Shown here in pieces: positions 27,729 to 36,639 of a DNA stretch of 64,000 bases. Positions within the stretch are counted from its first letter, which is position 1; every line of letters begins with the position of its first letter. The notes below the pieces were generated by a model that saw only the letters and a program-made list of their open reading frames with translations, made no database searches and was not told the DNA's origin. Where the stretch lies: positions 28,318 through 92,317 of the forward strand of contig NZ_FMYB01000016.1 of NCBI RefSeq assembly GCF_900104155.1, read 5' to 3'. Made by a program: the position numbers and the translations under genes. Source of the stretch: Butyrivibrio sp. INlla16 (GTDB lineage Bacteria; Bacillota; Clostridia; Lachnospirales; Lachnospiraceae).

Positions 27729-28873
27729 ACTTTTCCTTGCAGGTGATATACAAATGCCAGAACCTCAGCAACTGCCTGATACAGCTCCGGCGGGACAAAC
27801 TCTCCGACTTCCACATTTGCATAAAGCATACGGGCAAGAGGCTTATTTTCAACTATTTCTATGCCATGTTCCTTGGCAACATCTTTGATTCTCTGAGCCA
27901 GATAATCCTCACCCTTTGCTACAACCTTAGGCGCATCGTAAAGATCAGCATCATAAGAAATCGCAACAGCATAATGAGTAGGGTTTGTGATGACAACATC
28001 TGCCTGGGGAAGCTCCTGCATCATTCGACGCTGTGAAGCCTGCATCATTCGGCGACGCTGCTGTCCTTTGATCTGAGGATCTCCTTCTGTATTCTTGTAT
28101 TCATCTTTTACTTCCTGCTTGGTCATTCTCATATCTTTCTTGAATTTCCTTCGCTGGAAGACAACATCTGCCGCCGCGATAATTACATAAATCGCAGCAA
28201 TCCTTATTCCAACATCGATAACCATCGATCCCATAAGACCAATGGCCTGTTTCAAAGGCATATCATAGAGTGTAAAAAGCGACGCTGTGACACCTGTAAA
28301 ATAGTTATATACAACAAAGCTTATTATGGCTATTTTGGCAATTGATTTAAAAAGCTCAAATAAAGATCTCGAAGAAAAAATCTTCTTAAAACCATTTATC
28401 GGATTAAGTTTACTGAGTTTGGGCTGAAGAGGCTTACTTGTCACCTTCCATCCAACCTGAGCAACATTAGACACAAGTCCGATAAGAAGAGCTGCAGCAA
28501 AAAAAGGCAGTGCCGTAAGAAACATGATAATTACCGCATGTTTCATCACTGCTGTAATATTCTGAAACGGAGTATTTCCGGAATGCATTATTATAATGTC
28601 CGGAATCTGAGTATATACATACTTGAACATCCCCGAAAAATTATTCCCCATATATCCGTAAAGAAGTCTGATCATAATAAAAAGCGCAAGAAGACCTGCC
28701 GCATTTCCAACCTCTCGGCTGTTAGCAACCTGTCCTTCGTTTCTCGCATCCTGCAGCTTTTTGGCTGTGGGTTCCTCGGTTTTTTCACCGCCGGGACCAT
28801 CCGCAAAAAACTGCAAATCATAAGAGATCATAAGGCCATTATTAAGTTGTCCAAACTCCTCACATAAGGTCAT
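27725..28873 (-). CDS. flhB: Flagellar export switch protein FlhB
   Basis: 382 residues, four transmembrane helices, then a cytoplasmic domain with the self-cleaving NPTH motif (VITNPTHYAVAI) that switches export from hook to filament. The N-terminal DLQFFADGPGGEKTEEPT matches the family. The start used overlaps the fliR stop by 14 nt and has GGAG 7 nt upstream. An internal ATG at MISYDLQFF is the alternative. Confidence 0.95.
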   Translation of the reverse strand: MTLCEEFGQLNNGLMISYDLQFFADGPGGEKTEEPTAKKLQDARNEGQVANSREVGNAAGLLALFIMIRLLYGYMGNNFSGMFKYVYTQIPDIIIMHSGNTPFQNITAVMKHAVIIMFLTALPFFAAALLIGLVSNVAQVGWKVTSKPLQPKLSKLNPINGFKKIFSSRSLFELFKSIAKIAIISFVVYNYFTGVTASLFTLYDMPLKQAIGLMGSMVIDVGIRIAAIYVIIAAADVVFQRRKFKKDMRMTKQEVKDEYKNTEGDPQIKGQQRRRMMQASQRRMMQELPQADVVITNPTHYAVAISYDADLYDAPKVVAKGEDYLAQRIKDVAKEHGIEIVENKPLARMLYANVEVGEFVPPELYQAVAEVLAFVYHLQGKV

Positions 28874-29639
28874 TTATAAACTCCGTGATCATTTGTCGCA
28901 TATTGGAAAATATGAAATCCGACGCATTGTAAAGCAACGTACTGGTTATATACATAATAAGCAGTCCAACGATAAGCTTGAGCTGCATACCAACAGCAAA
29001 CATGTTCATCTGAGGTGCAACTCTTGCGAGCACACCCAAAATAACGTTCATCATGAATGTGACAATAAAAATCGGAAGACATATGCGAAAACCGATGATC
29101 ATATACGCACTCAAAAACTTTATCATTGAGTTAAGAAGCTTATCCGAATTGAATATCGCTCCATTAACCGGTATCAGCAAAAATGAATCCGCAAGAGCCG
29201 AAACAAAGTATCTGTACAAACCGCTCACAAGCATCATAGCAAGAAATGAATACTGATAAAGACCTGCCGAAACAGGAACCTGCTCTCTTGAATTAGGGCT
29301 CATTACCTGTACCATCGAAAGTCCGACCTGCATATCGGCAACCTGTCCTGCAAGTGAAGCTATCAAAGTACATATCTGTGCCGAGTAACCTATTATAAGT
29401 CCGGTAAAGAACTCTTTCAGAACAATTATGGTGTAGCCTAATACCGTGCTATATTCGAGGGTATTCACAGGTGCAAGGCCATATAAAAGAAAAGACAGGA
29501 ATACCGAAAAACAGATTTTTACCCGGTGCGGTGTATTATTCATACTAAAAAAGGGCGCAATATAAACAAACATTGTCACCCTCACAAGTATTAGCAAAAA
29601 TATCTCAAGGTCACCATAGGTGAATGTGAAATCTATCAA
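28860..29639 (-). CDS. fliR: Flagellar export protein FliR
   Basis: Core membrane component of the export gate, 259 residues, about six transmembrane helices. SAQICTLIASLAGQVADMQVG is the conserved FliR core. Overlaps flhB at its end and follows fliQ by 14 nt. Confidence 0.95.
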   Translation of the reverse strand: MIDFTFTYGDLEIFLLILVRVTMFVYIAPFFSMNNTPHRVKICFSVFLSFLLYGLAPVNTLEYSTVLGYTIIVLKEFFTGLIIGYSAQICTLIASLAGQVADMQVGLSMVQVMSPNSREQVPVSAGLYQYSFLAMMLVSGLYRYFVSALADSFLLIPVNGAIFNSDKLLNSMIKFLSAYMIIGFRICLPIFIVTFMMNVILGVLARVAPQMNMFAVGMQLKLIVGLLIMYITSTLLYNASDFIFSNMRQMITEFINDLM

Positions 29640-29653
29640 GTCATCATCCTCCG

Positions 29654-29923
29654 CTAATGAATGTACAGAGAAAAATCAGACCAAATTTTTACTACATAGT
29701 TGGACAACTCAGTAAGCATCCAGTTTCCGAGAAGCATAAGCGCCAAAAAAGTAATAATTATCTTTGGCACAAATGTCAGAGTCTGATCCTGAATGGACGT
29801 AACAGTCTGGAAAATCGAAACAGAGAGACCAACTATGAGGGATACCAGAAGAACCGGCACCGCTATTTTTATAACCATGAATAAACCGTTACTCATGATG
29901 GCAGTTACATCATCTACTGTCAT
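29654..29923 (-). CDS. fliQ: Flagellar export protein FliQ
   Basis: 89 residues, two transmembrane helices around the conserved FQTVTSIQDQTLTFVPK loop. Part of the FliPQR gate. Ten bases after fliP. Confidence 0.95.
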   Translation of the reverse strand: MTVDDVTAIMSNGLFMVIKIAVPVLLVSLIVGLSVSIFQTVTSIQDQTLTFVPKIIITFLALMLLGNWMLTELSNYVVKIWSDFSLYIH

Positions 29924-29933
29924 AGTTACCTCC

Positions 29934-30866
29934 TTAATAGAACGTCTTCACAAGGCTTCCGATTATCAGATTCCAGCCATCCGCAAGAACAAACAGAAGA
30001 ATCTTGAACGGCATGGAAATAGTTGTCGGCGGCAGCATCATCATACCCATACTCATAAGTACCGACGATACAACCATATCTATTACTATGAATGGAATAT
30101 ATATCAAAAAGCCGATAATAAAAGCTGTCCTAAGCTCACTGATAAGGAAACTAGGAACCAAAACCGCATTGGGAATACTGTCCAGCTCCCCATCCCATTC
30201 AATGTCATCAATCTCCATGAAAAGTCGAACATCCTTCGTCTGAGTCTGTCCATACATAAAATTCCTGAAAGGAATCATTGCCGTGTCAAAGAATTCCTGC
30301 TGCTCTATTTCGCCCTTGTCAAAAGGAACAACTGCAGTGTCATACACCTCCTTAAGAGTCGGCTGCATAATGAAAAATGTAAGAAAAAGAGCAAGTCCGA
30401 GGAGAACCTGGTTGGGCGGTGATGTCTGCGTGGCAATAGCCGTTCTCGTAAAATGAAGCACTATGATGATTCTGGTGAAACAGGTCATCATGATAAGAAG
30501 AAGCGGTGCCAGCGAGATAAGTGTCAGGGTAATAAGGATACGAAGCGCACCGTTTATAGTCCCGTTTCCGTTATCATAGGTTACAGTGACAGTATTTGCG
30601 ATATTGAGTTCTTTAAGGTCGTCTGCATCCTTAGCGGAACCCGGCTCAGTTATATTCGTCCTTTCTCCGTCCGTCCCCGTAAGATTAGTCTCCCTGTCAA
30701 CAGTCGGATCTGTAGGATGCGTATCATCTATGTAAGAGGTTGATGCATATATAGTCACAGACCCACTGTTAAAAATACAAAAAGCCATAACGAAAGAAAG
30801 GCATAACAAAGAAATGCCTTTCCTCAATAATGGCTTTAAATCAAATACTCCCCGAAAATTCTTCAT
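29934..30866 (-). CDS. fliP: Flagellar export protein FliP
   Basis: Gate protein of 310 residues. A signal-peptide-like helix (about 15-40) is followed by roughly 65 extracytoplasmic residues rich in Asp, Thr and Asn, then the conserved FliP core (TCFTRIIIVLHFTR; QTSPPNQVLLGLALFLTFF). FliP proteins are usually about 220-250 residues, so the hydrophilic N-terminal stretch is longer than normal. Confidence 0.95.
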   Translation of the reverse strand: MKNFRGVFDLKPLLRKGISLLCLSFVMAFCIFNSGSVTIYASTSYIDDTHPTDPTVDRETNLTGTDGERTNITEPGSAKDADDLKELNIANTVTVTYDNGNGTINGALRILITLTLISLAPLLLIMMTCFTRIIIVLHFTRTAIATQTSPPNQVLLGLALFLTFFIMQPTLKEVYDTAVVPFDKGEIEQQEFFDTAMIPFRNFMYGQTQTKDVRLFMEIDDIEWDGELDSIPNAVLVPSFLISELRTAFIIGFLIYIPFIVIDMVVSSVLMSMGMMMLPPTTISMPFKILLFVLADGWNLIIGSLVKTFY

Positions 30867-30871
30867 ACCTT

Positions 30872-31216
30872 TTACTTCTTCTTAAACCGCTCTAAAACTT
30901 TATCAAATTCCTTGGCAAAATCAACAGGTTCTGAACCCCTTACTGCCGGCGGTTCATACTCATCCTCCGAAAGCTCGGTCAGAAGAGTGACCGAATCTTT
31001 ACTTACAGAAATTACCAGATACTTATTAACAACCCTCACAATCTGAAGATATTTTGTAGTTGAAATCCTACAGGTCTCCATTACCTCCATATTTGATGTG
31101 AAGGTGGATTGCTTCTGATATTTCGCAATCCATTTTGTTACATAATAGGTCGCAGCCAGGACCAGAAAAAATAATATAAGAACAGTAATCAGCTGCGCCA
31201 CCGATGAAACTCTCAT
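30872..31216 (-). CDS. fliO: Flagellar biosynthesis protein FliO/FliZ
   Basis: 114 residues, one N-terminal transmembrane helix (about 8-28), then a small basic cytoplasmic domain ending RFKKK. Low sequence conservation is normal for FliO; the call rests on size, topology and position between fliY and fliP. Confidence 0.85.
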   Translation of the reverse strand: MRVSSVAQLITVLILFFLVLAATYYVTKWIAKYQKQSTFTSNMEVMETCRISTTKYLQIVRVVNKYLVISVSKDSVTLLTELSEDEYEPPAVRGSEPVDFAKEFDKVLERFKKK

Positions 31217-31236
31217 TTTTATGACCTTTCAGAAAA

Positions 31237-32496
31237 TTACTGAACTATTTCTGTTACACGTACGCCGAAGCTTTCCTCGATTACTACAACCTCGCCCTTT
31301 GCAACAAACTTACCGTTAACAAGGACATCTACAGGTTCACCGGCAACCTTTTCAAGCTCTATGATGGTACCCGGTGCGAAATCAAGGATATCGGAAATTG
31401 CCTTAGCTGTACGACCAAGTTCAACTGTAACCTCAAGCGGAACATCCTTGATAAGGCCGATATTCTCTCCGGCTGCCATCATGGGGCCACCACCCGCAAA
31501 GCTCTGGAACTGAGCAGGCTGAACATTTGCTCCCATCATCTGAGGCTGCATCATAGGCATACCCATAGGCATCATAGGCATACCCATCTGGGGCTGCATT
31601 CCCTGCATCATTGAAGGATCCATTGCAGGCATTCCCTGCGGTGCAGCAGCGCCCATGCCCATATCCGGTGCCATACCCATATCGGGTGCAGCTGCCGGAG
31701 CAGGCGCCGGTGCCGGAGCAGCTTCTTCAGCAGGTGCTTCGGTACTGATAGTATCCTTAAGGCTCTTAGCAAAATCTATAGGATACAATTGCATAAGGGT
31801 CGAATCCACGAGTTCACCGATCTGCAGTTTAAATGTAACGCGGCAGAAGGTTCCTGTCAGGAACTCGGAAATCTCACTTGGATCATCATCGATCATATCG
31901 AGCAGGGTAGCCTCCGGCGGACTGATATCGACTTTCTGACCAATCATGGTAGAAAGTGATGTTGCCGCAGCACCCATCATCTGGTTCATAGCCTCGGAAA
32001 TAGCTGAAAGCTGAAGTTCCCCTACCTCGCCCTCAGTATTTGTTCCGTCACCACCCATCATAAGATCGGTGATAACCATAACATCATGCTCCTTGAGGAT
32101 AAGGATATTAGTACCCTCAAGACCAACCGTGTACTTAATCTGAATAAATACACAGGGTTTCTCATAATTATTTAAAACTGTATTCCAGTTAGCAAGCTCT
32201 ACCTGAGGCGTAGTGATATTAACCTTCTGATTAACAAGGGAATAAAGCGTTGTAGCTGAAGATCCCATACTGATATTGGCAACTTCACCTATCGCATCCT
32301 TTTCCTCATCATTCAGAAGACTCTCATCAATTTCTCCGGCAACGAAACCACCGCCACCGCCTGAAGGAGCATCTGCAGCAGGAGCATCTCCGCCCGCATC
32401 AGCAGCGGGAGCATCTCCGCCACCGGCATCACCACCTCCTGAATCCATACCGGCGAGCAGTGCATTTATTTCTTCCTGTGAAAGCATTCCATCCAT
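31237..32496 (-). CDS. fliY: Motor switch phosphatase FliY (CheC-like plus FliN)
   Basis: 419-residue C-ring protein. It has an N-terminal CheY-P-binding-like peptide (LSQEEINALLAG), a Gly/Ala/Asp-rich linker (20-50), a CheC-like phosphatase domain with both D/S-x3-E-x2-N sites intact (DAIGEVAN, SAISEAMN), a Met/Pro/Gly/Gln-rich linker (about 260-335), and a C-terminal FliN/SpoA domain. In B. subtilis cheY follows fliY; here fliO follows instead. Confidence 0.95.
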   Translation of the reverse strand: MDGMLSQEEINALLAGMDSGGGDAGGGDAPAADAGGDAPAADAPSGGGGGFVAGEIDESLLNDEEKDAIGEVANISMGSSATTLYSLVNQKVNITTPQVELANWNTVLNNYEKPCVFIQIKYTVGLEGTNILILKEHDVMVITDLMMGGDGTNTEGEVGELQLSAISEAMNQMMGAAATSLSTMIGQKVDISPPEATLLDMIDDDPSEISEFLTGTFCRVTFKLQIGELVDSTLMQLYPIDFAKSLKDTISTEAPAEEAAPAPAPAPAAAPDMGMAPDMGMGAAAPQGMPAMDPSMMQGMQPQMGMPMMPMGMPMMQPQMMGANVQPAQFQSFAGGGPMMAAGENIGLIKDVPLEVTVELGRTAKAISDILDFAPGTIIELEKVAGEPVDVLVNGKFVAKGEVVVIEESFGVRVTEIVQ

Positions 32497-32500
32497 GCTG

Positions 32501-33484
32501 CTACTCTTCCTCCTCTCTAATTACCGACGTTATCTTGACGGCGTACTTATCTTTAGCTGTTCCGGGCATTGCAGTGAACTTATAAATATCACCGACATAT
32601 ACCTGTAATTCGCTATTAACCTGATTATCAAGTCGAATTATATCGCCCCTCTGGAGCTGAACAAAATCGCTGACCGATACGTTACATTTCCCCAATATGG
32701 CCTTAACCGGAACATCGACATGTCTGACAAGAGACTCGAGATGTTCACCGTAAGTATCATCATCATGCTTCTGCATGGTTGAAAACCAGAACTTCGTATT
32801 CAGCTTATCCATAACACTCTCAAGCGTGAAGTACGGAAGACAGATATTCATCAGTCCCTCGACATCACCGATCTTGATATTAAGTGTCACGATCGCGATC
32901 ATATCAGTAGGTGAAATAACCTGTGCAAACTGCGGATTGGTTTCAATCCTCTCCATGATAGGATTTATCGCAAGAACGTTCTCCCACGGTTCAACCATAA
33001 GCTGCATACATATGGTTATCAGCTTCTCAATAAGCGGCATCTCAATATCGGTAAAGGGCCTTGTCTTATCAAGTCCGACGCCCTCTCCTCCGAGCATTCT
33101 GTCTATAAAGGCAAAACCGATATTGGCCTGAAGCTCAAGAATAATGGTTCCCTGCAAAGGTAAGAAATTTATAATTCCCAAAATTACAGGGTTACTCAGT
33201 GCGTTACTAAACTCCGAATATGTTACGGTCTCGGAGTTTGCCACCGAAACCTGCACATTTTTTCTAAGATAAAGCGGAAGTGTTGTTGATAACAATCTTC
33301 CATAATGTTCATAGATCATCTCGAGGGTTCTCAGGTGTTCCTTAGAGAACTTCGCCGGTCGTTTAAAGTCGTAATCCTTGACTTTCTTCTCATCCGCAGC
33401 GGACATCTGATCCACGTCGAGTTCACCGGTATTTAGAGCCGCGAGTAGATTATCTATCTCATTCTGTGATAATACTTCACTCAA
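32501..33484 (-). CDS. fliM: Motor switch protein FliM
   Basis: 327 residues. The N-terminal CheY-P-binding peptide LSQNEIDNLLAAL, the middle domain with the GGxG-type turn (MLGGEGVG) and the C-terminal SpoA domain are present. Forms the C-ring with FliG and FliY. Four bases from fliY. Confidence 0.96.
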   Translation of the reverse strand: MSEVLSQNEIDNLLAALNTGELDVDQMSAADEKKVKDYDFKRPAKFSKEHLRTLEMIYEHYGRLLSTTLPLYLRKNVQVSVANSETVTYSEFSNALSNPVILGIINFLPLQGTIILELQANIGFAFIDRMLGGEGVGLDKTRPFTDIEMPLIEKLITICMQLMVEPWENVLAINPIMERIETNPQFAQVISPTDMIAIVTLNIKIGDVEGLMNICLPYFTLESVMDKLNTKFWFSTMQKHDDDTYGEHLESLVRHVDVPVKAILGKCNVSVSDFVQLQRGDIIRLDNQVNSELQVYVGDIYKFTAMPGTAKDKYAVKITSVIREEEE

Positions 33485-33567
33485 GCGTAGATCACCTCAC
33501 TTTTACAGTAACAAAGTACTTTCATAACAAACTCTTTTCATACTCCCCAAAATAAAGACTATATATA

Positions 33568-34101
33568 TTACTGATATACGGTTCCCGAAAAGCTTACATC
33601 ATAGATAAAGCCGGATCCGAAAAGTTCCTGTATCTGCTCCAGAAGAGTAGCTTTAGCTTCATCCTCATGCTGTCTGATTTCATCAAGTGTATACGCACCG
33701 ATAACGGTCGTAATCTTGGACTTGATCATATCCTGATAGGTTGCAATTGCTTCATCCGTACCATAGGTATTGTAATCCTCATTGGATTTATCCATCGAAA
33801 GAACGATGGTTGTAAGCATGTAATGTGCTTTTCCGCTTCCGTCCTCTTTAAGAGTGATAGTCATATCAGCAATGGAATATGATGCAACATTTGCAATATC
33901 CACATTACCTGTAGCCGATCCCGAAAATCCCTGACCGTTTTCACCACCGTTAGCCTCAATCTGAAGAGCGGCTGCAATATCTCCGATAAGTGCAACTGCC
34001 TGATTGTTGGTGGTCATGACCGTCAGCATCATAAAGCCTGTCATACCTGTGTTAACTAAAAGTAAAGCCAAAATGATAATTGCAAGCAGGTTCTTTTTCA
34101 T
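33568..34101 (-). CDS. fliL: Flagellar basal body protein FliL
   Basis: 177 residues, N-terminal transmembrane helix (about 6-28), then an extracytoplasmic FliL domain ending ELFGSGFIYDVSFSGTVYQ. Supports stator function around the rotor. Follows motB by 15 nt; the 83-nt gap to fliM is larger than its neighbours. Confidence 0.9.
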   Translation of the reverse strand: MKKNLLAIIILALLLVNTGMTGFMMLTVMTTNNQAVALIGDIAAALQIEANGGENGQGFSGSATGNVDIANVASYSIADMTITLKEDGSGKAHYMLTTIVLSMDKSNEDYNTYGTDEAIATYQDMIKSKITTVIGAYTLDEIRQHEDEAKATLLEQIQELFGSGFIYDVSFSGTVYQ

Positions 34102-34116
34102 TTTTTTGTCTCCCTT

Positions 34117-35121
34117 TTAATACATTGGACTGAGCGGATTGTATATCCTTATCTCTACTCGCCTGTTTCTTGCTCTTCCTTCCGGTGTGGAATTGTCCGC
34201 AACCGGTTCATACTCTCCTCTTCCCGAATGCTTTAACTTTGAAGGATCAAGATTAGTATTCTCGATAAAGTAGTAAAATACCGAAAGAGCTCTTGCATCA
34301 CTAAGCTCGTCGTTATTAGTTATCTTGCCTGAAGATCTGTGCATAGGAACATTATCTGTATGTCCCTCGATCTCTATCGTGCCACCGGCATATCTCTCAA
34401 GAACCGAACCGACTTTATTAAGAATCGAGTCTGCTCCCGGTTTAAGTACCGCATTACCTGTATCAAACAGAATTGCTCCCTGAAGTGTCAGCTGCACAAA
34501 CTGGCTGGTAAAATTAACATCAACCTGTTTTGCCACATCCAATGTATCAAGAGCTTCATTGACCTCAGCTGCCAGTGTTTCAGAAGCCTTGAGCTGTTCA
34601 GCCTCAGCCGCCTCCTGAGTTTCCTCGGAATTAGCACCTTGCTGGGTAGCATCACTCTCTGTAGACATCTCTGTAGAATCACCCTCGGAACCAGTTCCGG
34701 TTGCATCTCCTTCCGATCCGTTTCCTTCTCCTCCGGTTCCCTGCATGATACCACTGGTGTCTCCTTCAGTGTTTATTCCGGCTCCGCCGCTCTCGCTGGC
34801 ATTCTCGCCCTCGGAATCGGTAATGTCCTCATCCTGGGAGCCTGACTGAGATACACCCATTGAGATAATATAGTTGGACAGCTGATTGAGCTGTGAAATA
34901 CCGTCTCCGACCAACGCGCCCTGACCAAGTGCAGCTTCACCACCCTGGAAAATACCAAAGGCTGAACTGAAGGATGCGGCAACCTCCTCGAACTTCTGCG
35001 CATCCATGGTAGCCATGGAGAAAAGCAAAACGAAGAAGCAAAGGAGCAGGTTCATAAGGTCACCGAAAGTACCCTGCCACGCCGGCAAACCGGGCTTTAT
35101 TTCTTCTGGTTTTTTAGCCAT
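34117..35121 (-). CDS. motB: Motor stator protein MotB
   Basis: 334 residues. The proton-carrying Asp21 lies in TFGDLMNLLLCFFVLLFS, and a C-terminal OmpA-like peptidoglycan-binding domain holds EGHTDNVPMH and RARNRRVEI. Between the plug and that domain lies an unusually long Ser/Gly/Glu/Thr linker (about 93-170) with GSEGD repeated. The start overlaps the motA stop by one base. H+ versus Na+ coupling cannot be decided here. Confidence 0.95.
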   Translation of the reverse strand: MAKKPEEIKPGLPAWQGTFGDLMNLLLCFFVLLFSMATMDAQKFEEVAASFSSAFGIFQGGEAALGQGALVGDGISQLNQLSNYIISMGVSQSGSQDEDITDSEGENASESGGAGINTEGDTSGIMQGTGGEGNGSEGDATGTGSEGDSTEMSTESDATQQGANSEETQEAAEAEQLKASETLAAEVNEALDTLDVAKQVDVNFTSQFVQLTLQGAILFDTGNAVLKPGADSILNKVGSVLERYAGGTIEIEGHTDNVPMHRSSGKITNNDELSDARALSVFYYFIENTNLDPSKLKHSGRGEYEPVADNSTPEGRARNRRVEIRIYNPLSPMY

Positions 35122-35927
35122 TATTCTCCTCCGCCTCCGTCACCGGTGCCGTTCTCTGCCTCATAAGCAGCTCTGTTAGCAGGTGAAAGGAACGATTTAA
35201 GCTTCTCCTCTGTTACACGCGGGTTTTCACCTGCCTGTATAGAAAGAAGTCCCTCAATGATAATACTTTTCATAGTATATTCTGCATTATCCCTTGCCTT
35301 GAGCTTATTCTCGGCAGGGTAGCAAAACCAGTTCGCAAGAACCGATCCGTAGAATGTTGTGATAAGGGCAACGGCCATGGACGGTCCGATTGATGAAGGA
35401 TCTGACATGTTCTGTAGCATAAGAACCAGTCCAAGAAGGGTTCCGATCATCCCCCAGGAAGGTCCCATACCTGCAACATCAGCAAAGAATGTATAATTCT
35501 CTTTATGTCTTTCTGACATAGCATCTATCTCAGCTTCAAGGATAGCCTTAACCAGTTCGGGCTCGGTACCGTCAACTATAAGTCCGACACCCTTCTTCAT
35601 GAAAGCATCTTCAATGTTGCTGGCCGCTTCTTCCAATGCCAGAAGTCCCTCTTTACGTGCAGTATTGGAAAGATCAATTATCTGCTTGATAACAGCCTTA
35701 GTATCATCCGCCGGCATCTTAAAAATCAGCGTGTAGGATTTAAGGCCGTTAATGAAACTGGGCATGGTTCTGGATGCCAAAACCGCCATGAAAGCTCCGC
35801 CAAACGTGATCATCGCGGAAGGCGCGTCGACGAAGTATTTAACACCGGTGATACCGGCACCAAACACAATACTCAGAATCATGAAAACGAAACAAAGCAA
35901 TACACCAAGTAATGACGCTATATCCAC
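35121..35927 (-). CDS. motA: Motor stator protein MotA
   Basis: 268 residues, four transmembrane helices. The segment around VAGMGPSWGMIGTLLGLVLM is the conserved MotA core. The C-terminus ends in a Gly/Glu tail. Upstream of motB with one-base overlap, downstream of flbD by 39 nt. Confidence 0.95.
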   Translation of the reverse strand: MDIASLLGVLLCFVFMILSIVFGAGITGVKYFVDAPSAMITFGGAFMAVLASRTMPSFINGLKSYTLIFKMPADDTKAVIKQIIDLSNTARKEGLLALEEAASNIEDAFMKKGVGLIVDGTEPELVKAILEAEIDAMSERHKENYTFFADVAGMGPSWGMIGTLLGLVLMLQNMSDPSSIGPSMAVALITTFYGSVLANWFCYPAENKLKARDNAEYTMKSIIIEGLLSIQAGENPRVTEEKLKSFLSPANRAAYEAENGTGDGGGGE

Positions 35928-35966
35928 TTAGTTTTCTCCTCTCATAAAAAAAAACTTTAGCCGAAC

Positions 35967-36131
35967 TTATTTCTCGTTACATTTCTTCATGATCTCAGGA
36001 ACAGATTCCTGTACAATAAACTTACGTCCATTCGCCATAATAATGACTGTGTCGGGGGTGGCCTCCACTGTTTCTATAAGATCCTCATTGACCAGCATAA
36101 TGCGGCCATCAATTCTGGTAATCTCAATCAA
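35967..36131 (-). CDS. flbD: Flagellar protein FlbD, TTG start
   Basis: 54-residue protein starting IEITRIDGR and holding ATPDTVIIMANGRKF, the FlbD signature. The start is TTG at 36131, with GAGGG 7 nt upstream at 36139-36143; no ATG fits. It lies between flgE and motA as in B. subtilis. Its function is not well defined, though the family is nearly always in flagellar operons. Confidence 0.92.
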   Translation of the reverse strand: MIEITRIDGRIMLVNEDLIETVEATPDTVIIMANGRKFIVQESVPEIMKKCNEK

Positions 36132-36143
36132 TTTTTAGCCCTC

Positions 36144-36571
36144 ATATAATTATTTTTTGAAAAAAGCATTCAGAAAATAATCTCCCCTGAAACAAAATTT
36201 TCACGAATCAGTTTAATTAAGATAATTTTATCATGCTTTTTCGATGAATAGGCATCCTGAAAGACGCAAAAACACAGCTTTTGTATTTTTATTTCAAAAT
36301 GTATAGTTTTTGATGAAATAAAATTACGCGCTACATCTTGTGCATACTTCATTTTTGATTATACAACATCTCGTGATTTATTAAAATAGTTTTGGCTCTT
36401 TTTCTGAAATAATGATGGCCTGTTTTTACTTTAAAGAATTTTTCGGGTTTGTTTATTTGTATTTAATATATTGATTTCTGATCAGCAGAGAATTCAATGA
36501 TGCAATTGAAAATTTATTTCATAATTATGTAAATATTATTGTAATTAATTTTCAACCGGATCTCTTCTAGC
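36144..36571 (-). other. AT-rich spacer before flbD, probable promoter region
   Basis: About 430 nt without a credible gene. On the minus strand it holds a TATAAT at 36359-36364 with only a weak -35 (TTTTAA at 17 bp), plus a TTTTCTGAA segment near 36165-36177 that partly resembles a CodY box. Because the hook-unit terminator lies just upstream, the flbD-to-fliA unit probably starts here. No sigma-28 TAAA/GCCGATAA pair is evident. Confidence 0.4.
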
Positions 36572-36603
36572 AAAAATGGCGCTCAGTTTTGAGCGCCATT
36601 TTT
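36572..36603. terminator. Strong terminator after flgE
   Basis: AAAAATGGCGCTCA and TGAGCGCCATTTTT form a perfect 14-bp stem with a four-base loop, with T-runs on both strands. It lies 36 nt after flgE and divides the flagellar locus. Confidence 0.9.
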
Positions 36604-36639
36604 GTTTTATCTTAGCTATATCTCCCCCTCGCTAAGTTA

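Noticed and set aside
36160..36180. Possible CodY box upstream of flbD
   Set aside because: Matches AATTTTCWGAAAATT at only about 11 of 15 positions in AT-rich DNA; chance is likely. Kept only as a remark on the spacer.
36170..36352. Minus-strand 60-codon frame before flbD
   Set aside because: No ribosome site, AT-driven composition, overlaps the likely promoter region.
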